Assembly (NCBI GenBank): GCA_016710935.1
Contig: JADJTY010000001.1
Span: 372,001-436,000, forward strand
Length of the DNA stretch: 64,000 bases
Origin: Chitinophagaceae bacterium
GTDB taxonomy: Bacteria; Bacteroidota; Bacteroidia; Chitinophagales; Chitinophagaceae
Reading direction: 5' to 3'
The notes below the pieces were generated by a model. That model saw only the letters and a list, made by a program, of their open reading frames with translations. It was not told where the DNA came from and did not search any database. Both the position numbers and the translations under genes were made by a program. Positions 1 through 6,315 of this stretch are shown piece after piece. Positions within the stretch are counted from its first letter, which is position 1. Each line of letters opens with the position of its first letter.

Positions 1-15
1 GGCAGGAAGATTTTT

Positions 16-90
16 TTGCCGGGAAGGCGGTAAGACGTTTGTTGTTGAATGGAAAAAATTATTTTCTCTGTCTTACTAACTTCCCGGCAA
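16..90. repeat. Inverted repeat upstream of the CWC gene
   Basis: TTGCCGGGAA at 16-25 pairs perfectly with TTCCCGGCAA at 81-90, and GTAAGAC at 30-36 with GTCTTAC at 70-76. Together they form a 10 + 7 bp stem with a 4/4 internal loop and a 33-nt apical loop. It could be an RNA structure in the leader of the next gene or the end of an upstream transcript. Bases 1-103 show no gene that can be supported; the short open frames have no recognisable protein. Confidence 0.5.
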
Positions 91-103
91 ATTTTGAGTA
101 TCT

Positions 104-307
104 ATGTGTAAACACGAAGAAAAACTTTGTCCCCGCTGTAGTGTTGCATTTGAGTGCAAGGCAGGTAGTATTATGCAATGCCAGTGCAGCGGCATTCAGT
201 TAACAGTTGAAGAATCAGCTTTCATACAGGCAAAGTATGAAGATTGCCTTTGCATTAACTGTTTATTTGAACTCCAACATAAGGTTCCGCGTGTTAAAGA
301 AAAATAA
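104..307 (+). CDS. Cysteine-rich CWC family protein
   Basis: A 67-residue cytoplasmic protein with paired cysteines: CPRC near residue 9, then CKAG, CQC and CLCINC. The layout of CPRC, then FEC, then CQCSGIQLT, then YEDCLCINCL matches the cysteine-rich CWC family of small putative zinc-binding proteins. Function is unknown. The length is normal for the family. ATG at 104 is the only sensible start. It follows a strong inverted repeat and precedes marC by 84 bp, so it may be monocistronic. No metal or partner can be read from the sequence. Confidence 0.75.
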   Translation: MCKHEEKLCPRCSVAFECKAGSIMQCQCSGIQLTVEESAFIQAKYEDCLCINCLFELQHKVPRVKEK

Positions 308-391
308 TTTTAAAATCACCCCGGGCTGTATTTATTAAGGCAAACTGTTACGCCGCACCTGCTAATTCGTATCTTCACGAAAATTTCCGTT

Positions 392-982
392 ATGGATTTT
401 GGAACCATTGCCCTTAAAGATATTATAACCATATCATTAACCCTTTTTGCGGTGATCGATATGGTAGGTAATGTACCTGTGTTTGCATCTTTAAGAAATA
501 AAATGGGTGGAGAGATACGATCTATACAGGCAACCTTTGCATCGGGTGCATTGATGATCCTTTTTCTTTTTTTGGGACGTGAATTTTTGAATTTAATGGG
601 CCTCGATGTTCAATCCTTTGCTGTAGCAGGTAGTATTGTGATATTTATAATCGGGCTGGAGATGGTTTTGGGGCATGATTTTTTTAAAGCCGACACAGAT
701 CCAAAAAGCGGCAGCGTTGTGCCAATTGCTTTTCCATTAATAGCAGGTTCAGGAACACTTACCACCATCATGAGTTTAAAGGCTAATTATGATGATGTGA
801 ATATTTTTTTCGGCATACTTATTAATTGTGTAGTAATATTCCTGGTACTCAAATCTATTAAATGGATAGAAAAAGCGTTGGGTGCAAATGGAATGCTGGT
901 GATAAGAAAGTTTTTCGGCGTAATATTGCTGGCCATTGCTGTAAAAATATTCAGTAGCAATTTTTTACATTTGGGATCATAG
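392..982 (+). CDS. MarC family integral membrane protein
   Basis: A 196-residue inner-membrane protein with about six hydrophobic segments. It has the MarC/NAAT-family features: an N-terminal AVIDMVGNVPVF segment and a central IAFPLIAGSGTLTTIMSL segment. Members are multi-TM proteins of uncertain transport role; some homologues were described as neutral amino-acid transporters. The length is typical (about 200 aa). The gene stands alone and is followed 4 bp later by a long inverted repeat that may end transcription. The substrate cannot be inferred. Confidence 0.85.
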   Translation: MDFGTIALKDIITISLTLFAVIDMVGNVPVFASLRNKMGGEIRSIQATFASGALMILFLFLGREFLNLMGLDVQSFAVAGSIVIFIIGLEMVLGHDFFKADTDPKSGSVVPIAFPLIAGSGTLTTIMSLKANYDDVNIFFGILINCVVIFLVLKSIKWIEKALGANGMLVIRKFFGVILLAIAVKIFSSNFLHLGS

Positions 983-985
983 GAC

Positions 986-1090
986 GTTAATCCGTTAATT
1001 AGTTAACTGGTTAATCCGTGAGAGCTCAAATAATCAGAAGTCTCTGTAAATAATTGAAGTACCCACGGATTAACAGATTAACGGATTAAC
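986..1090. repeat. Long inverted repeat (GTTAATCCG family)
   Basis: The left arm (986-1020) begins GTTAATCCGTTAAT and ends GGTTAATCCGTG. The right arm (1064-1090) begins CACGGATTAAC and ends ACGGATTAAC, and is the reverse complement with one short indel. The arms also contain internal copies of the unit GTTAATCCG. The hairpin starts 4 bp after marC and ends 7 bp before the tRNA gene, so it could terminate marC transcription or be a miniature repeat element. Confidence 0.7.
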
Positions 1091-1096
1091 AATAAA

Positions 1097-1168
1097 GGCC
1101 TCGTAGTACAATGGATAGTATAAGAGTTTCCGAAGCTCCAGATTCAAGTTCGATTCTTGACGAGGCCA
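1097..1168 (+). tRNA. tRNA-Arg (anticodon CCG)
   Basis: A full cloverleaf can be drawn. The acceptor stem GGCCTCG (1097-1103) pairs perfectly with CGAGGCC (1161-1167). The D stem GTAC pairs with GTAT, the anticodon loop TTCCGAA gives CCG at 1130-1132, and the T stem TCAAG pairs with CTTGA. One A-C mismatch sits at the top of the anticodon stem. The discriminator is A1168 and CCA is not encoded, which is common in Bacteroidota. It reads CGG arginine codons. A GIY-YIG gene begins 13 bp downstream and a partial, decayed second copy lies at 1479-1570. Confidence 0.93.
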
Positions 1169-1181
1169 CAAAATTGGTTTT

Positions 1182-1484
1182 ATGTTTTATGCTTATGTAA
1201 TAAAAAGCCTGAATCATGATTTTTATTATAAAGGGCATTGTGAAGATTTGGATCAAAGATTGAAGCAACATAATTCAGGGATGACCGAATCGATTCGGCC
1301 ATATCTCCCTTTTAAGCTCGTTTATAAAGAAGAATTTAATACAAGAGCGGAGGCAATTTCCAGGGAGAAATATTTGAAATCATCTGCGGGTAGGAGATTC
1401 TTAAAATACAAATTAGCCTCCTGGTACAATGCTTACCCCGACAATAAATTTGACGGGCCCGACCGAGAAGCCGGGCAAGGATAG
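1182..1484 (+). CDS. GIY-YIG domain endonuclease-like protein
   Basis: A 100-residue single-domain protein. FYAYVIKS near the N-terminus and YYKGHCEDLDQRLKQHN at about residues 15-30 match the short UvrC-like GIY-YIG proteins common in Bacteroidota, with YVI and YKG in place of GIY and YIG. The downstream REKYLKSSAGRRF segment is also typical of the family. It starts 13 bp after tRNA-Arg. Its stop codon TAG lies inside the GGATAG of the downstream tRNA remnant, so the reading frame ends in borrowed tRNA sequence. The last 15 or so residues are encoded by GC-rich sequence unlike the rest. Confidence 0.85.
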   Translation: MFYAYVIKSLNHDFYYKGHCEDLDQRLKQHNSGMTESIRPYLPFKLVYKEEFNTRAEAISREKYLKSSAGRRFLKYKLASWYNAYPDNKFDGPDREAGQG

Positions 1485-1570
1485 TATAAGAGTTTCCGAA
1501 GTTCCAGATCCAATAGTTCCCCGCCCGTACCGAACGGTACGTTCGGGCGGGGATTCTTGGCGAGGCCACA
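1479..1570 (+). pseudogene. Decayed partial copy of tRNA-Arg
   Basis: Bases 1479-1510 repeat the tRNA D loop, anticodon arm and variable region (GGATAGTATAAGAG, TTTCCGAAG) with one change in the anticodon arm. Bases 1551-1570 repeat its T arm and acceptor end (GATTCTTGGCGAGGCCACA). Between them, inside the T arm, lies a GC-rich palindrome of about 35 bp. The 5' acceptor strand is missing, so this copy cannot fold as a tRNA. Confidence 0.8.
1519..1552. repeat. GC-rich palindromic repeat, copy 1
   Basis: CCCCGCCCG (1519-1527) pairs with CGGGCGGGG (1544-1552), with an inner GTACC/GGTAC hairpin. CGCCCGTACCGAACGG matches a second copy at 43412-43427 at 15 of 16 positions. It interrupts the T arm of the tRNA remnant. 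Confidence 0.7.
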
Positions 1571-1584
1571 ATCAAATCTTTAGG

Positions 1585-1618
1585 GCCCTTTAAACCAATT
1601 GTTTAAAGGGCTTTTTTT
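1585..1618 (+). terminator. Rho-independent terminator after the tRNA locus
   Basis: GCCCTTTAAAC (1585-1595), a 5-nt loop and GTTTAAAGGGC (1601-1611) are followed by seven T. It sits just past the tRNA remnant and probably served the original tRNA gene. Confidence 0.9.
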
Positions 1619-1649
1619 ATTTGATATAAAAAAATACCTTACACAAATT

Positions 1650-2327
1650 ATGAGTGTAACAAAAACAATTGCCCGTTTGCTTACTTTTAAACTCTCACGT
1701 GAAGAGATGCTGCAGTTTAACCGTAAACATTTTTTTGCCGGGTTGGTTGGAACATGGATTGTTGGTATGGGTAGATACTGGGATGACAAAGGAGCAAGCC
1801 TGCTTCAACACCTCGGGCTTGGTTCGGTAATTTATATTTTTGTATTGGCAGCTTTTATCTGGCTCATTATAAAGCCATTCTTCGTTGAAAACTGGAGCTA
1901 CTTTACAGGAGTTACTTTTATCGGGTTAACATCTTTTCCTGCTATACTTTATGCTATACCCGTTGAAAAATTTGTAAGTATAGGCACTGCAAATACAATG
2001 AATGTATGGTTTCTTGCTGTTGTTGCTCTATGGAGGCTGCTTTTACTAAATTATTTTTTGAAACGCTTTACAAAATTGAGTTACCTGAATATCCTAACAG
2101 TTACACTGATGCCTATATGTTTAATCATTTCAACTTTAACAGCTTTAAATTTGCACCGGGTTGTTTTTGAATTAATGGGTGGGCTCAGAGACCCCAATGC
2201 TCATGAAGATGCATACTTTATATTAATTCTATTAACCGGCATTTCAGCTATACTCACCATACCTTTGCTGCTGTCTTATGGAGTTGGTATTTACACCAGT
2301 TATAAAGTCAGACAAAAAAAACAGTAA
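1650..2327 (+). CDS. Conserved multi-pass membrane protein of unknown function
   Basis: 225 residues with an N-terminal cytoplasmic stretch and about six transmembrane helices. I do not recognise a named family with certainty. An upstream TTG-initiated extension would start inside the preceding terminator, so ATG at 1650 is chosen. Visible motifs are FNRKHFFAGLVGTWIVGMGRYWDD before helix 1 (the start of the region at residues 24-47) and the loop ELMGGLRDPNAHEDAYF before the last two helices. It is upstream of the sulfur island but lacks the island's GTAAC operator, so it is probably not part of that regulon. Confidence 0.7.
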   Translation: MSVTKTIARLLTFKLSREEMLQFNRKHFFAGLVGTWIVGMGRYWDDKGASLLQHLGLGSVIYIFVLAAFIWLIIKPFFVENWSYFTGVTFIGLTSFPAILYAIPVEKFVSIGTANTMNVWFLAVVALWRLLLLNYFLKRFTKLSYLNILTVTLMPICLIISTLTALNLHRVVFELMGGLRDPNAHEDAYFILILLTGISAILTIPLLLSYGVGIYTSYKVRQKKQ

Positions 2328-2349
2328 ATCCTTGAGCAGAACTTATATT

Positions 2350-2393
2350 GTAACTATTGTAACACTACCTTTATTTTATTAATCACAACTTTG
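2350..2393 (+). promoter_or_regulatory. Crp/Fnr-type operator and -7 element (site a)
   Basis: GTAAC-TATT-GTAAC (2350-2363) lies 36 bp upstream of CAACTTTG (2386-2393), a close match to the Bacteroidota -7 box TAnnTTTG. The same geometry recurs at nine other promoters in this window. It drives the TauE/SafE and methyltransferase pair. The right half-site is a direct rather than inverted copy. Confidence 0.65.
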
Positions 2394-2413
2394 CTGCAAT
2401 AAAATAAAAAATC

Positions 2414-3214
2414 ATGGAAATTCTTGGCTATGTATTGGCAGTTGTTGTTGGCATCTCATTAGGCTTAATTGGCAGTGGTGGTTCTATATTAACTGTACCC
2501 ATCCTGGTGTATGTAATGGCAGTTAACCCCGTGTTGGCAACTGCGTATTCATTATTTATCGTAGGATCTACAGCATTGGTGGGTGGTGTGCAAAGCGCCA
2601 TGCAAAAAAGAGTAGATTTTAAAACAGTGTTGATCTTCGGTATTCCATCCATTGCAGCAGTATACGCCACACGAATGTGGCTGGTGCCGTTTATTCCGGA
2701 TGAACTCTTCACCATCGGTTCCCTGGTAATTACAAAAGCAATTGCATTGATGTTATTGTTTGCAGTAGTAATGATACTGGCTTCGGTTAGTATGATCAGG
2801 CCCTCAAAGAATAAAGAACAGGATGAAAATGCGCCGAGGGTTTATAATTACCCGATGATCTTACTGGAAGGGACAGTTGTGGGTTTACTTACCGGGTTGG
2901 TGGGTGCAGGCGGCGGCTTTTTAATTATACCTGCATTGGTACTACTTGCACGTATGCCTATGAAGCTGGCAGTTGGCACTTCACTTTTTATCATTGCAGC
3001 AAAATCACTGATTGGTTTTATTGGCGATTTGCAGGGTAGCGAAATTATAGACTGGAAACTGCTGGGTATATTCACCGCCTTTTCTGTTGTTGGTATATTT
3101 ATTGGTATTCTTTTATCTAAAAAAATACCCGGTCAAAAACTTAAAAAAGGCTTCGGTTGGTTTGTGCTGATCATGGGTATCTATATTATTATTAAAGAAT
3201 TGTTTTTTAAATAG
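2414..3214 (+). CDS. TauE/SafE family sulfite/sulfonate exporter
   Basis: A 266-residue inner-membrane protein with about eight helices and an internal repeat: IGSGGSILTVPILVY near the N-terminus and VGAGGGFLIIPALVLLA at the start of the second half. These are the paired TauE/SafE (DUF81) signatures. Family members export sulfite, sulfoacetate or related anions. It lies under a GTAAC operator shared with sulfide-oxidation genes. That supports sulfite export for the persulfide dioxygenases encoded downstream, although the substrate is inferred. The next gene starts 4 bp later, so the two are co-transcribed. Confidence 0.88.
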   Translation: MEILGYVLAVVVGISLGLIGSGGSILTVPILVYVMAVNPVLATAYSLFIVGSTALVGGVQSAMQKRVDFKTVLIFGIPSIAAVYATRMWLVPFIPDELFTIGSLVITKAIALMLLFAVVMILASVSMIRPSKNKEQDENAPRVYNYPMILLEGTVVGLLTGLVGAGGGFLIIPALVLLARMPMKLAVGTSLFIIAAKSLIGFIGDLQGSEIIDWKLLGIFTAFSVVGIFIGILLSKKIPGQKLKKGFGWFVLIMGIYIIIKELFFK

Positions 3215-3218
3215 ATGC

Positions 3219-3860
3219 ATGAATAATAAAGACGGTCAAAACATCAGTATAGAAAAAACTTCAATCGCAGAGGCGGGTCTTACGCTTGATGAAGCCTATT
3301 GGAACAGTCAATACAATGCCCATACAACAGGCTGGGACCTTGGCGAAGTATCGCCGCCTTTGAAAGCATACATTGATCAGCTTGTAAATAAAAATCTGCG
3401 GATATTCATTCCCGGCTGCGGTAATACTTACGAAGCGGCATATTTATTACAACAGGGGTTTACCAATGTAACTGTTATCGATATTGCCCCGGCTTTGGTG
3501 GCACAGTTACAGGAAAAATACAAAGTCAATCCACATATTAAAATTATTCTCGGAGATTTTTTTATACATGAAGGTGAATATGACCTGATATTGGAACAAA
3601 CATTTTTTTGTGCCCTTAACCCCGCTTTACGACAGGATTATATTATCAAAATGCATACACTGCTGGCAGCTAATGGCAAATTAGCCGGCGTTTTATTCAA
3701 CAGGGAATTTGAACAGCAAGGCCCGCCTTTTGGCGGAAGGAAAGACAGCTATGAACCTATGTTTGAGAAGTATTTTATTTTTAAAACTTTTGAGCCTTGT
3801 AATAACTCGTTTATAAAAAGAAAAGATACGGAGCTATTTATTATTCTGATAAAAAAATAA
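3219..3860 (+). CDS. TPMT-family SAM-dependent methyltransferase
   Basis: 213 residues. The SAM-binding motif FIPGCGNTYEAAYL (about residue 67) and the motif EQTFFCALNP (about residue 127) are typical of the thiopurine S-methyltransferase (TPMT) family, which methylates S, Se or Te nucleophiles. YWNSQYNAHTTGWDLG at the N-terminus is also characteristic. It starts 4 bp after the sulfite exporter and so falls under the same operator. Inside a sulfur regulon, thiol or sulfide S-methylation is plausible but not shown by the sequence. Confidence 0.85.
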   Translation: MNNKDGQNISIEKTSIAEAGLTLDEAYWNSQYNAHTTGWDLGEVSPPLKAYIDQLVNKNLRIFIPGCGNTYEAAYLLQQGFTNVTVIDIAPALVAQLQEKYKVNPHIKIILGDFFIHEGEYDLILEQTFFCALNPALRQDYIIKMHTLLAANGKLAGVLFNREFEQQGPPFGGRKDSYEPMFEKYFIFKTFEPCNNSFIKRKDTELFIILIKK

Positions 3861-3883
3861 TTTTATAGAAACCTGCTTTATCT

Positions 3884-3927
3884 GTTACTAATGTTACCGA
3901 CAACATGGTTTATTATGCTGAACTTTA
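3884..3927 (+). promoter_or_regulatory. Crp/Fnr-type operator and -7 element (site b)
   Basis: GTTAC-TAAT-GTTAC (3884-3897) lies exactly 36 bp upstream of GAACTTTA (3920-3927). The -7 match is weaker (6 of 8 variable-tolerant positions). It precedes the peroxiredoxin gene. Confidence 0.55.
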
Positions 3928-3945
3928 TATCCTAAATTAAAATTT

Positions 3946-4596
3946 ATGGAAAATACAATAATGATGAATACCATGCCAAGAATTGGCGACAAGGCTCCTG
4001 ATTTTGATGCACTGACCACTACAGGGCAAATTAAATTTTCAGATTACAATAAAGGTAGTTGGGTGATCCTGTTTTCTCATCCTGCAGATTTTACACCGGT
4101 ATGCACCACCGAATTGAGTGGCTTTGCATTGGAAAAAGATTTTTTTGCACAACACAATACAAAACTGATGGGTTTAAGTATTGACAGCATCCATTCGCAT
4201 ATTGCCTGGGTAAATGCGGTTCAGGAAAAAACAGGAGTATTGTTTGAGTTCCCGGTTGTTGCTGATATCGATATGAAGGTTGCTAAACTCTATGGTATGC
4301 TGCAACCCGGCGAAAGTGAGACCGCTGCGGTAAGGGCTGTATTTATTATTGACCCGGAAGGAAAAGTTCGCCTGATCATGTATTACCCTTTGAATATCGG
4401 GCGTAATATGGAAGAGATCAAGCGGGTATTACAGGCACTCCAGACATCTGATGAAAATAAATGTGCCATGCCGCTTAACTGGCATCCGGGTGATAAAGTA
4501 ATTGTTCCGGCTCCAAAAACGGTTGTGGCTTTGGCAGAAAGAAAGGCCAGCGATTTAGAAATGGTTGATTGGTATCTGGCTAAAAGATCTTTATAA
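3946..4596 (+). CDS. Peroxiredoxin, Prx6/AhpC-TSA type
   Basis: A 216-residue cytoplasmic thiol peroxidase. The catalytic motif HPADFTPVCTTE carries the peroxidatic Cys53. The C-terminal dimerisation region contains NKCAMPLNWHPGD, with a second cysteine typical of Prx6-like bacterial enzymes. It reduces H2O2 and organic hydroperoxides, and related enzymes also act on reactive sulfur species. The start at 3946 is favoured because it is the first ATG after the operator. It is monocistronic between site b and a terminator at 4608-4632. Its place in the regulon suggests protection during sulfide oxidation. Confidence 0.9.
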   Translation: MENTIMMNTMPRIGDKAPDFDALTTTGQIKFSDYNKGSWVILFSHPADFTPVCTTELSGFALEKDFFAQHNTKLMGLSIDSIHSHIAWVNAVQEKTGVLFEFPVVADIDMKVAKLYGMLQPGESETAAVRAVFIIDPEGKVRLIMYYPLNIGRNMEEIKRVLQALQTSDENKCAMPLNWHPGDKVIVPAPKTVVALAERKASDLEMVDWYLAKRSL

Positions 4597-4607
4597 AATT
4601 AAAATTG

Positions 4608-4632
4608 AAGGTTGCCGAAAGGCAACCTTTTT
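4608..4632 (+). terminator. Rho-independent terminator after peroxiredoxin
   Basis: AAGGTTGCC (4608-4616), loop GAAA and GGCAACCTT (4621-4629), followed by T residues. Confidence 0.9.
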
Positions 4633-4673
4633 AATTTGTTGCAATTTTATCATGACGAATATCATGTTACTGT

Positions 4674-4717
4674 GTAACAATAGTAACTGGAAAAGATTTC
4701 TTCAAAATAGAAATTTG
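4674..4717 (+). promoter_or_regulatory. Crp/Fnr-type operator and -7 element (site c)
   Basis: GTAAC-AATA-GTAAC (4674-4687) lies 36 bp upstream of GAAATTTG (4710-4717). An extra half-site GTTAC at 4666-4670 makes TGTTACTGTGTAACA with the first half, so two overlapping sites are possible. It precedes the first CstB-like gene. Confidence 0.65.
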
Positions 4718-4757
4718 TCAAAGCATATTATACAAAAATCTAAAAAAAATAATCATT

Positions 4758-6173
4758 ATGAAAGTAGAGCAAATTTACACAGGATGTATTGCCCATGCAG
4801 CCTATTATCTTGAAAACAACGGAGAAGCTGCCATCTTTGATCCGCTGCGTGAAGTGCAACCCTATATTGACCGGGCTGCAAAAGATAACGCTACTATCAA
4901 ATACGTTTTTCTTACACACTTTCATGCCGATTTTGTAAGCGGGCATTTAGATCTGGCCAAAAAGACCGGCGCAAAAATTGTGTATGGCCCAACAGCTAAA
5001 CCAGCTTACGAAGCCATTATTGCTGAAGACAACCAGGTATTTAAAATAGGCAATTATGGGGTTAAAATAATTCATACGCCGGGCCATACTATGGAAAGCA
5101 CTACGTATTTGCTTATTGATGAGCAAGGAAAAGAACATGGTATTATTTCCGGCGATACTTTATTTATTGGTGATGTGGGAAGGCCGGACCTGGCCCAGCA
5201 TGTAGTTGCGGATCTTACCGAAGAAAAACTGGCCGGTTACTTATACGATTCTCTTCGAAATAAAATAATGCCTTTGGGTGATGACCTGATTGTTTACCCC
5301 AACCATGGTGCCGGTAGTGCCTGTGGTAAAAACATGAGCAAAGAAACTACCGACACACTGGGACATCAGAAAGAAGTAAACTATGCACTAAATCCTGCAT
5401 TGAGTAAAGAAGAATTTATTAAAGCTATACTAACCGGCTTAACACCACCTCCGGGCTATTTTCCCAAAAATGTTTTGATGAATATACAGGGATATGAAAG
5501 TCTGGATACAGTTTTAGAAAGAGGCCATAAGGCTTTAAATGCAGAAAATTTTGAAATGGTGGCCAATGAAACAAATGCTTTGGTGTTGGATACCAGGAAC
5601 GCAACAGACTTTGCCAACGGGTTTATTCCAAACAGCATCAACATTGGATTAGACGGGAGCTTTGCACAATGGGTGGGCGAAATGATACCGGATATCAAAC
5701 AGGAAATATTACTGGTATCTAATCCGGGGTATGAAGATGAAGCGATGATCCGCCTTTCGAGGGTTGGGTATGATGGCTGCATTGGATACCTGGAAGGTGG
5801 GTTTGATACCTGGAAAAAGGCTGGTAAAGAAGTAGATACAATAAAAAGAATTAACGCTGATGAATTTGCGGAATTGTATCAAAATGAAAAGCCATTAACG
5901 ATTGATATCAGGAAGAAAAGTGAATTTCAATCGCACCATATTACAGATGCAGTAAACATACCGTTGAACGAGATCAACGATCACCTGGCCGGGTTTCCAA
6001 AAGATAAACCTTTTGTGTTGCATTGTGCAGGCGGCTACCGCAGTATGATCGCAGCTTCCATGCTTAAGCAAAGAGGTTGGGATAATTTTTCTGATGTGAT
6101 CGGAGGGTTTACCGAAATAGCAAAAACAGATGTACCAAAGTCAGATTATGTTTGTCCTACAACCATGTTATAG
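4758..6173 (+). CDS. CstB-like persulfide dioxygenase-rhodanese fusion (copy 1)
   Basis: 471 residues in three parts. The N-terminal metallo-beta-lactamase-fold dioxygenase (1-240) has THFHADFVSGH with His54 and His56, HTPGHT with His106 and His110, and SGDTLFIGDVGRPD with Asp133. A degenerate rhodanese domain (about 255-365) lacks an active-site cysteine. A C-terminal rhodanese carries CAGGYRS with Cys423. This MBL, pseudo-rhodanese, rhodanese order is that of staphylococcal CstB, which oxidises persulfides to sulfite and thiosulfate. No signal peptide is seen, so it is cytoplasmic. A paralogue follows at 6316. It has its own operator and a terminator at 6197-6226. Confidence 0.9.
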   Translation: MKVEQIYTGCIAHAAYYLENNGEAAIFDPLREVQPYIDRAAKDNATIKYVFLTHFHADFVSGHLDLAKKTGAKIVYGPTAKPAYEAIIAEDNQVFKIGNYGVKIIHTPGHTMESTTYLLIDEQGKEHGIISGDTLFIGDVGRPDLAQHVVADLTEEKLAGYLYDSLRNKIMPLGDDLIVYPNHGAGSACGKNMSKETTDTLGHQKEVNYALNPALSKEEFIKAILTGLTPPPGYFPKNVLMNIQGYESLDTVLERGHKALNAENFEMVANETNALVLDTRNATDFANGFIPNSINIGLDGSFAQWVGEMIPDIKQEILLVSNPGYEDEAMIRLSRVGYDGCIGYLEGGFDTWKKAGKEVDTIKRINADEFAELYQNEKPLTIDIRKKSEFQSHHITDAVNIPLNEINDHLAGFPKDKPFVLHCAGGYRSMIAASMLKQRGWDNFSDVIGGFTEIAKTDVPKSDYVCPTTML

Positions 6174-6196
6174 ATATAATTTTTAATGAGATCATG

Positions 6197-6226
6197 TAGC
6201 CCCGGAACTTACGGGGCTATTTTTAT
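6197..6226 (+). terminator. Rho-independent terminator between the CstB-like genes
   Basis: TAGCCCCG (6197-6204), a short loop and CGGGGCTA (6212-6219), followed by a T-rich run. It separates the two paralogues into distinct transcription units. Confidence 0.9.
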
Positions 6227-6244
6227 TTTAGCAAATTAAAGAAT

Positions 6245-6288
6245 GCAACTTATGTTACCAACCGCTTTAAAATTGTAAAGGATATTTG
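6245..6288 (+). promoter_or_regulatory. Crp/Fnr-type operator and -7 element (site d)
   Basis: GCAAC-TTAT-GTTAC (6245-6258) lies exactly 36 bp upstream of GATATTTG (6281-6288). One base of the left half-site departs from GTAAC. It precedes the second CstB-like gene. Confidence 0.65.
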
Positions 6289-6315
6289 CATTATAAAATT
6301 TAAAAAAATTATACC

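Larger units (their letters stand above)
1169..1570 (+). mobile_element. Putative minimal GIY-YIG element inserted at tRNA-Arg
   Basis: The stretch between the intact tRNA end and the end of a tRNA-like remnant holds one GIY-YIG gene and nothing else. The remnant repeats the tRNA from the D loop onward, and the natural-looking tRNA terminator lies just beyond it at 1585-1618. This is the arrangement expected when an element inserts into a tRNA gene, restores the gene at one end and leaves the displaced 3' part at the other. No integrase is present, so movement by endonuclease homing is inference. Confidence 0.45.

Noticed and set aside
1..103. Possible cobalamin riboswitch (GGGAAGGCGGTAAGAC)
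   Set aside because: The fragment resembles part of the riboswitch, but the expected B12-box sequence is not found after it, and the segment folds as a simple two-part hairpin instead.
3..203. Open frame across the left edge and through the CWC gene in another frame
   Set aside because: It gives no recognisable protein and contradicts the clear CWC frame.
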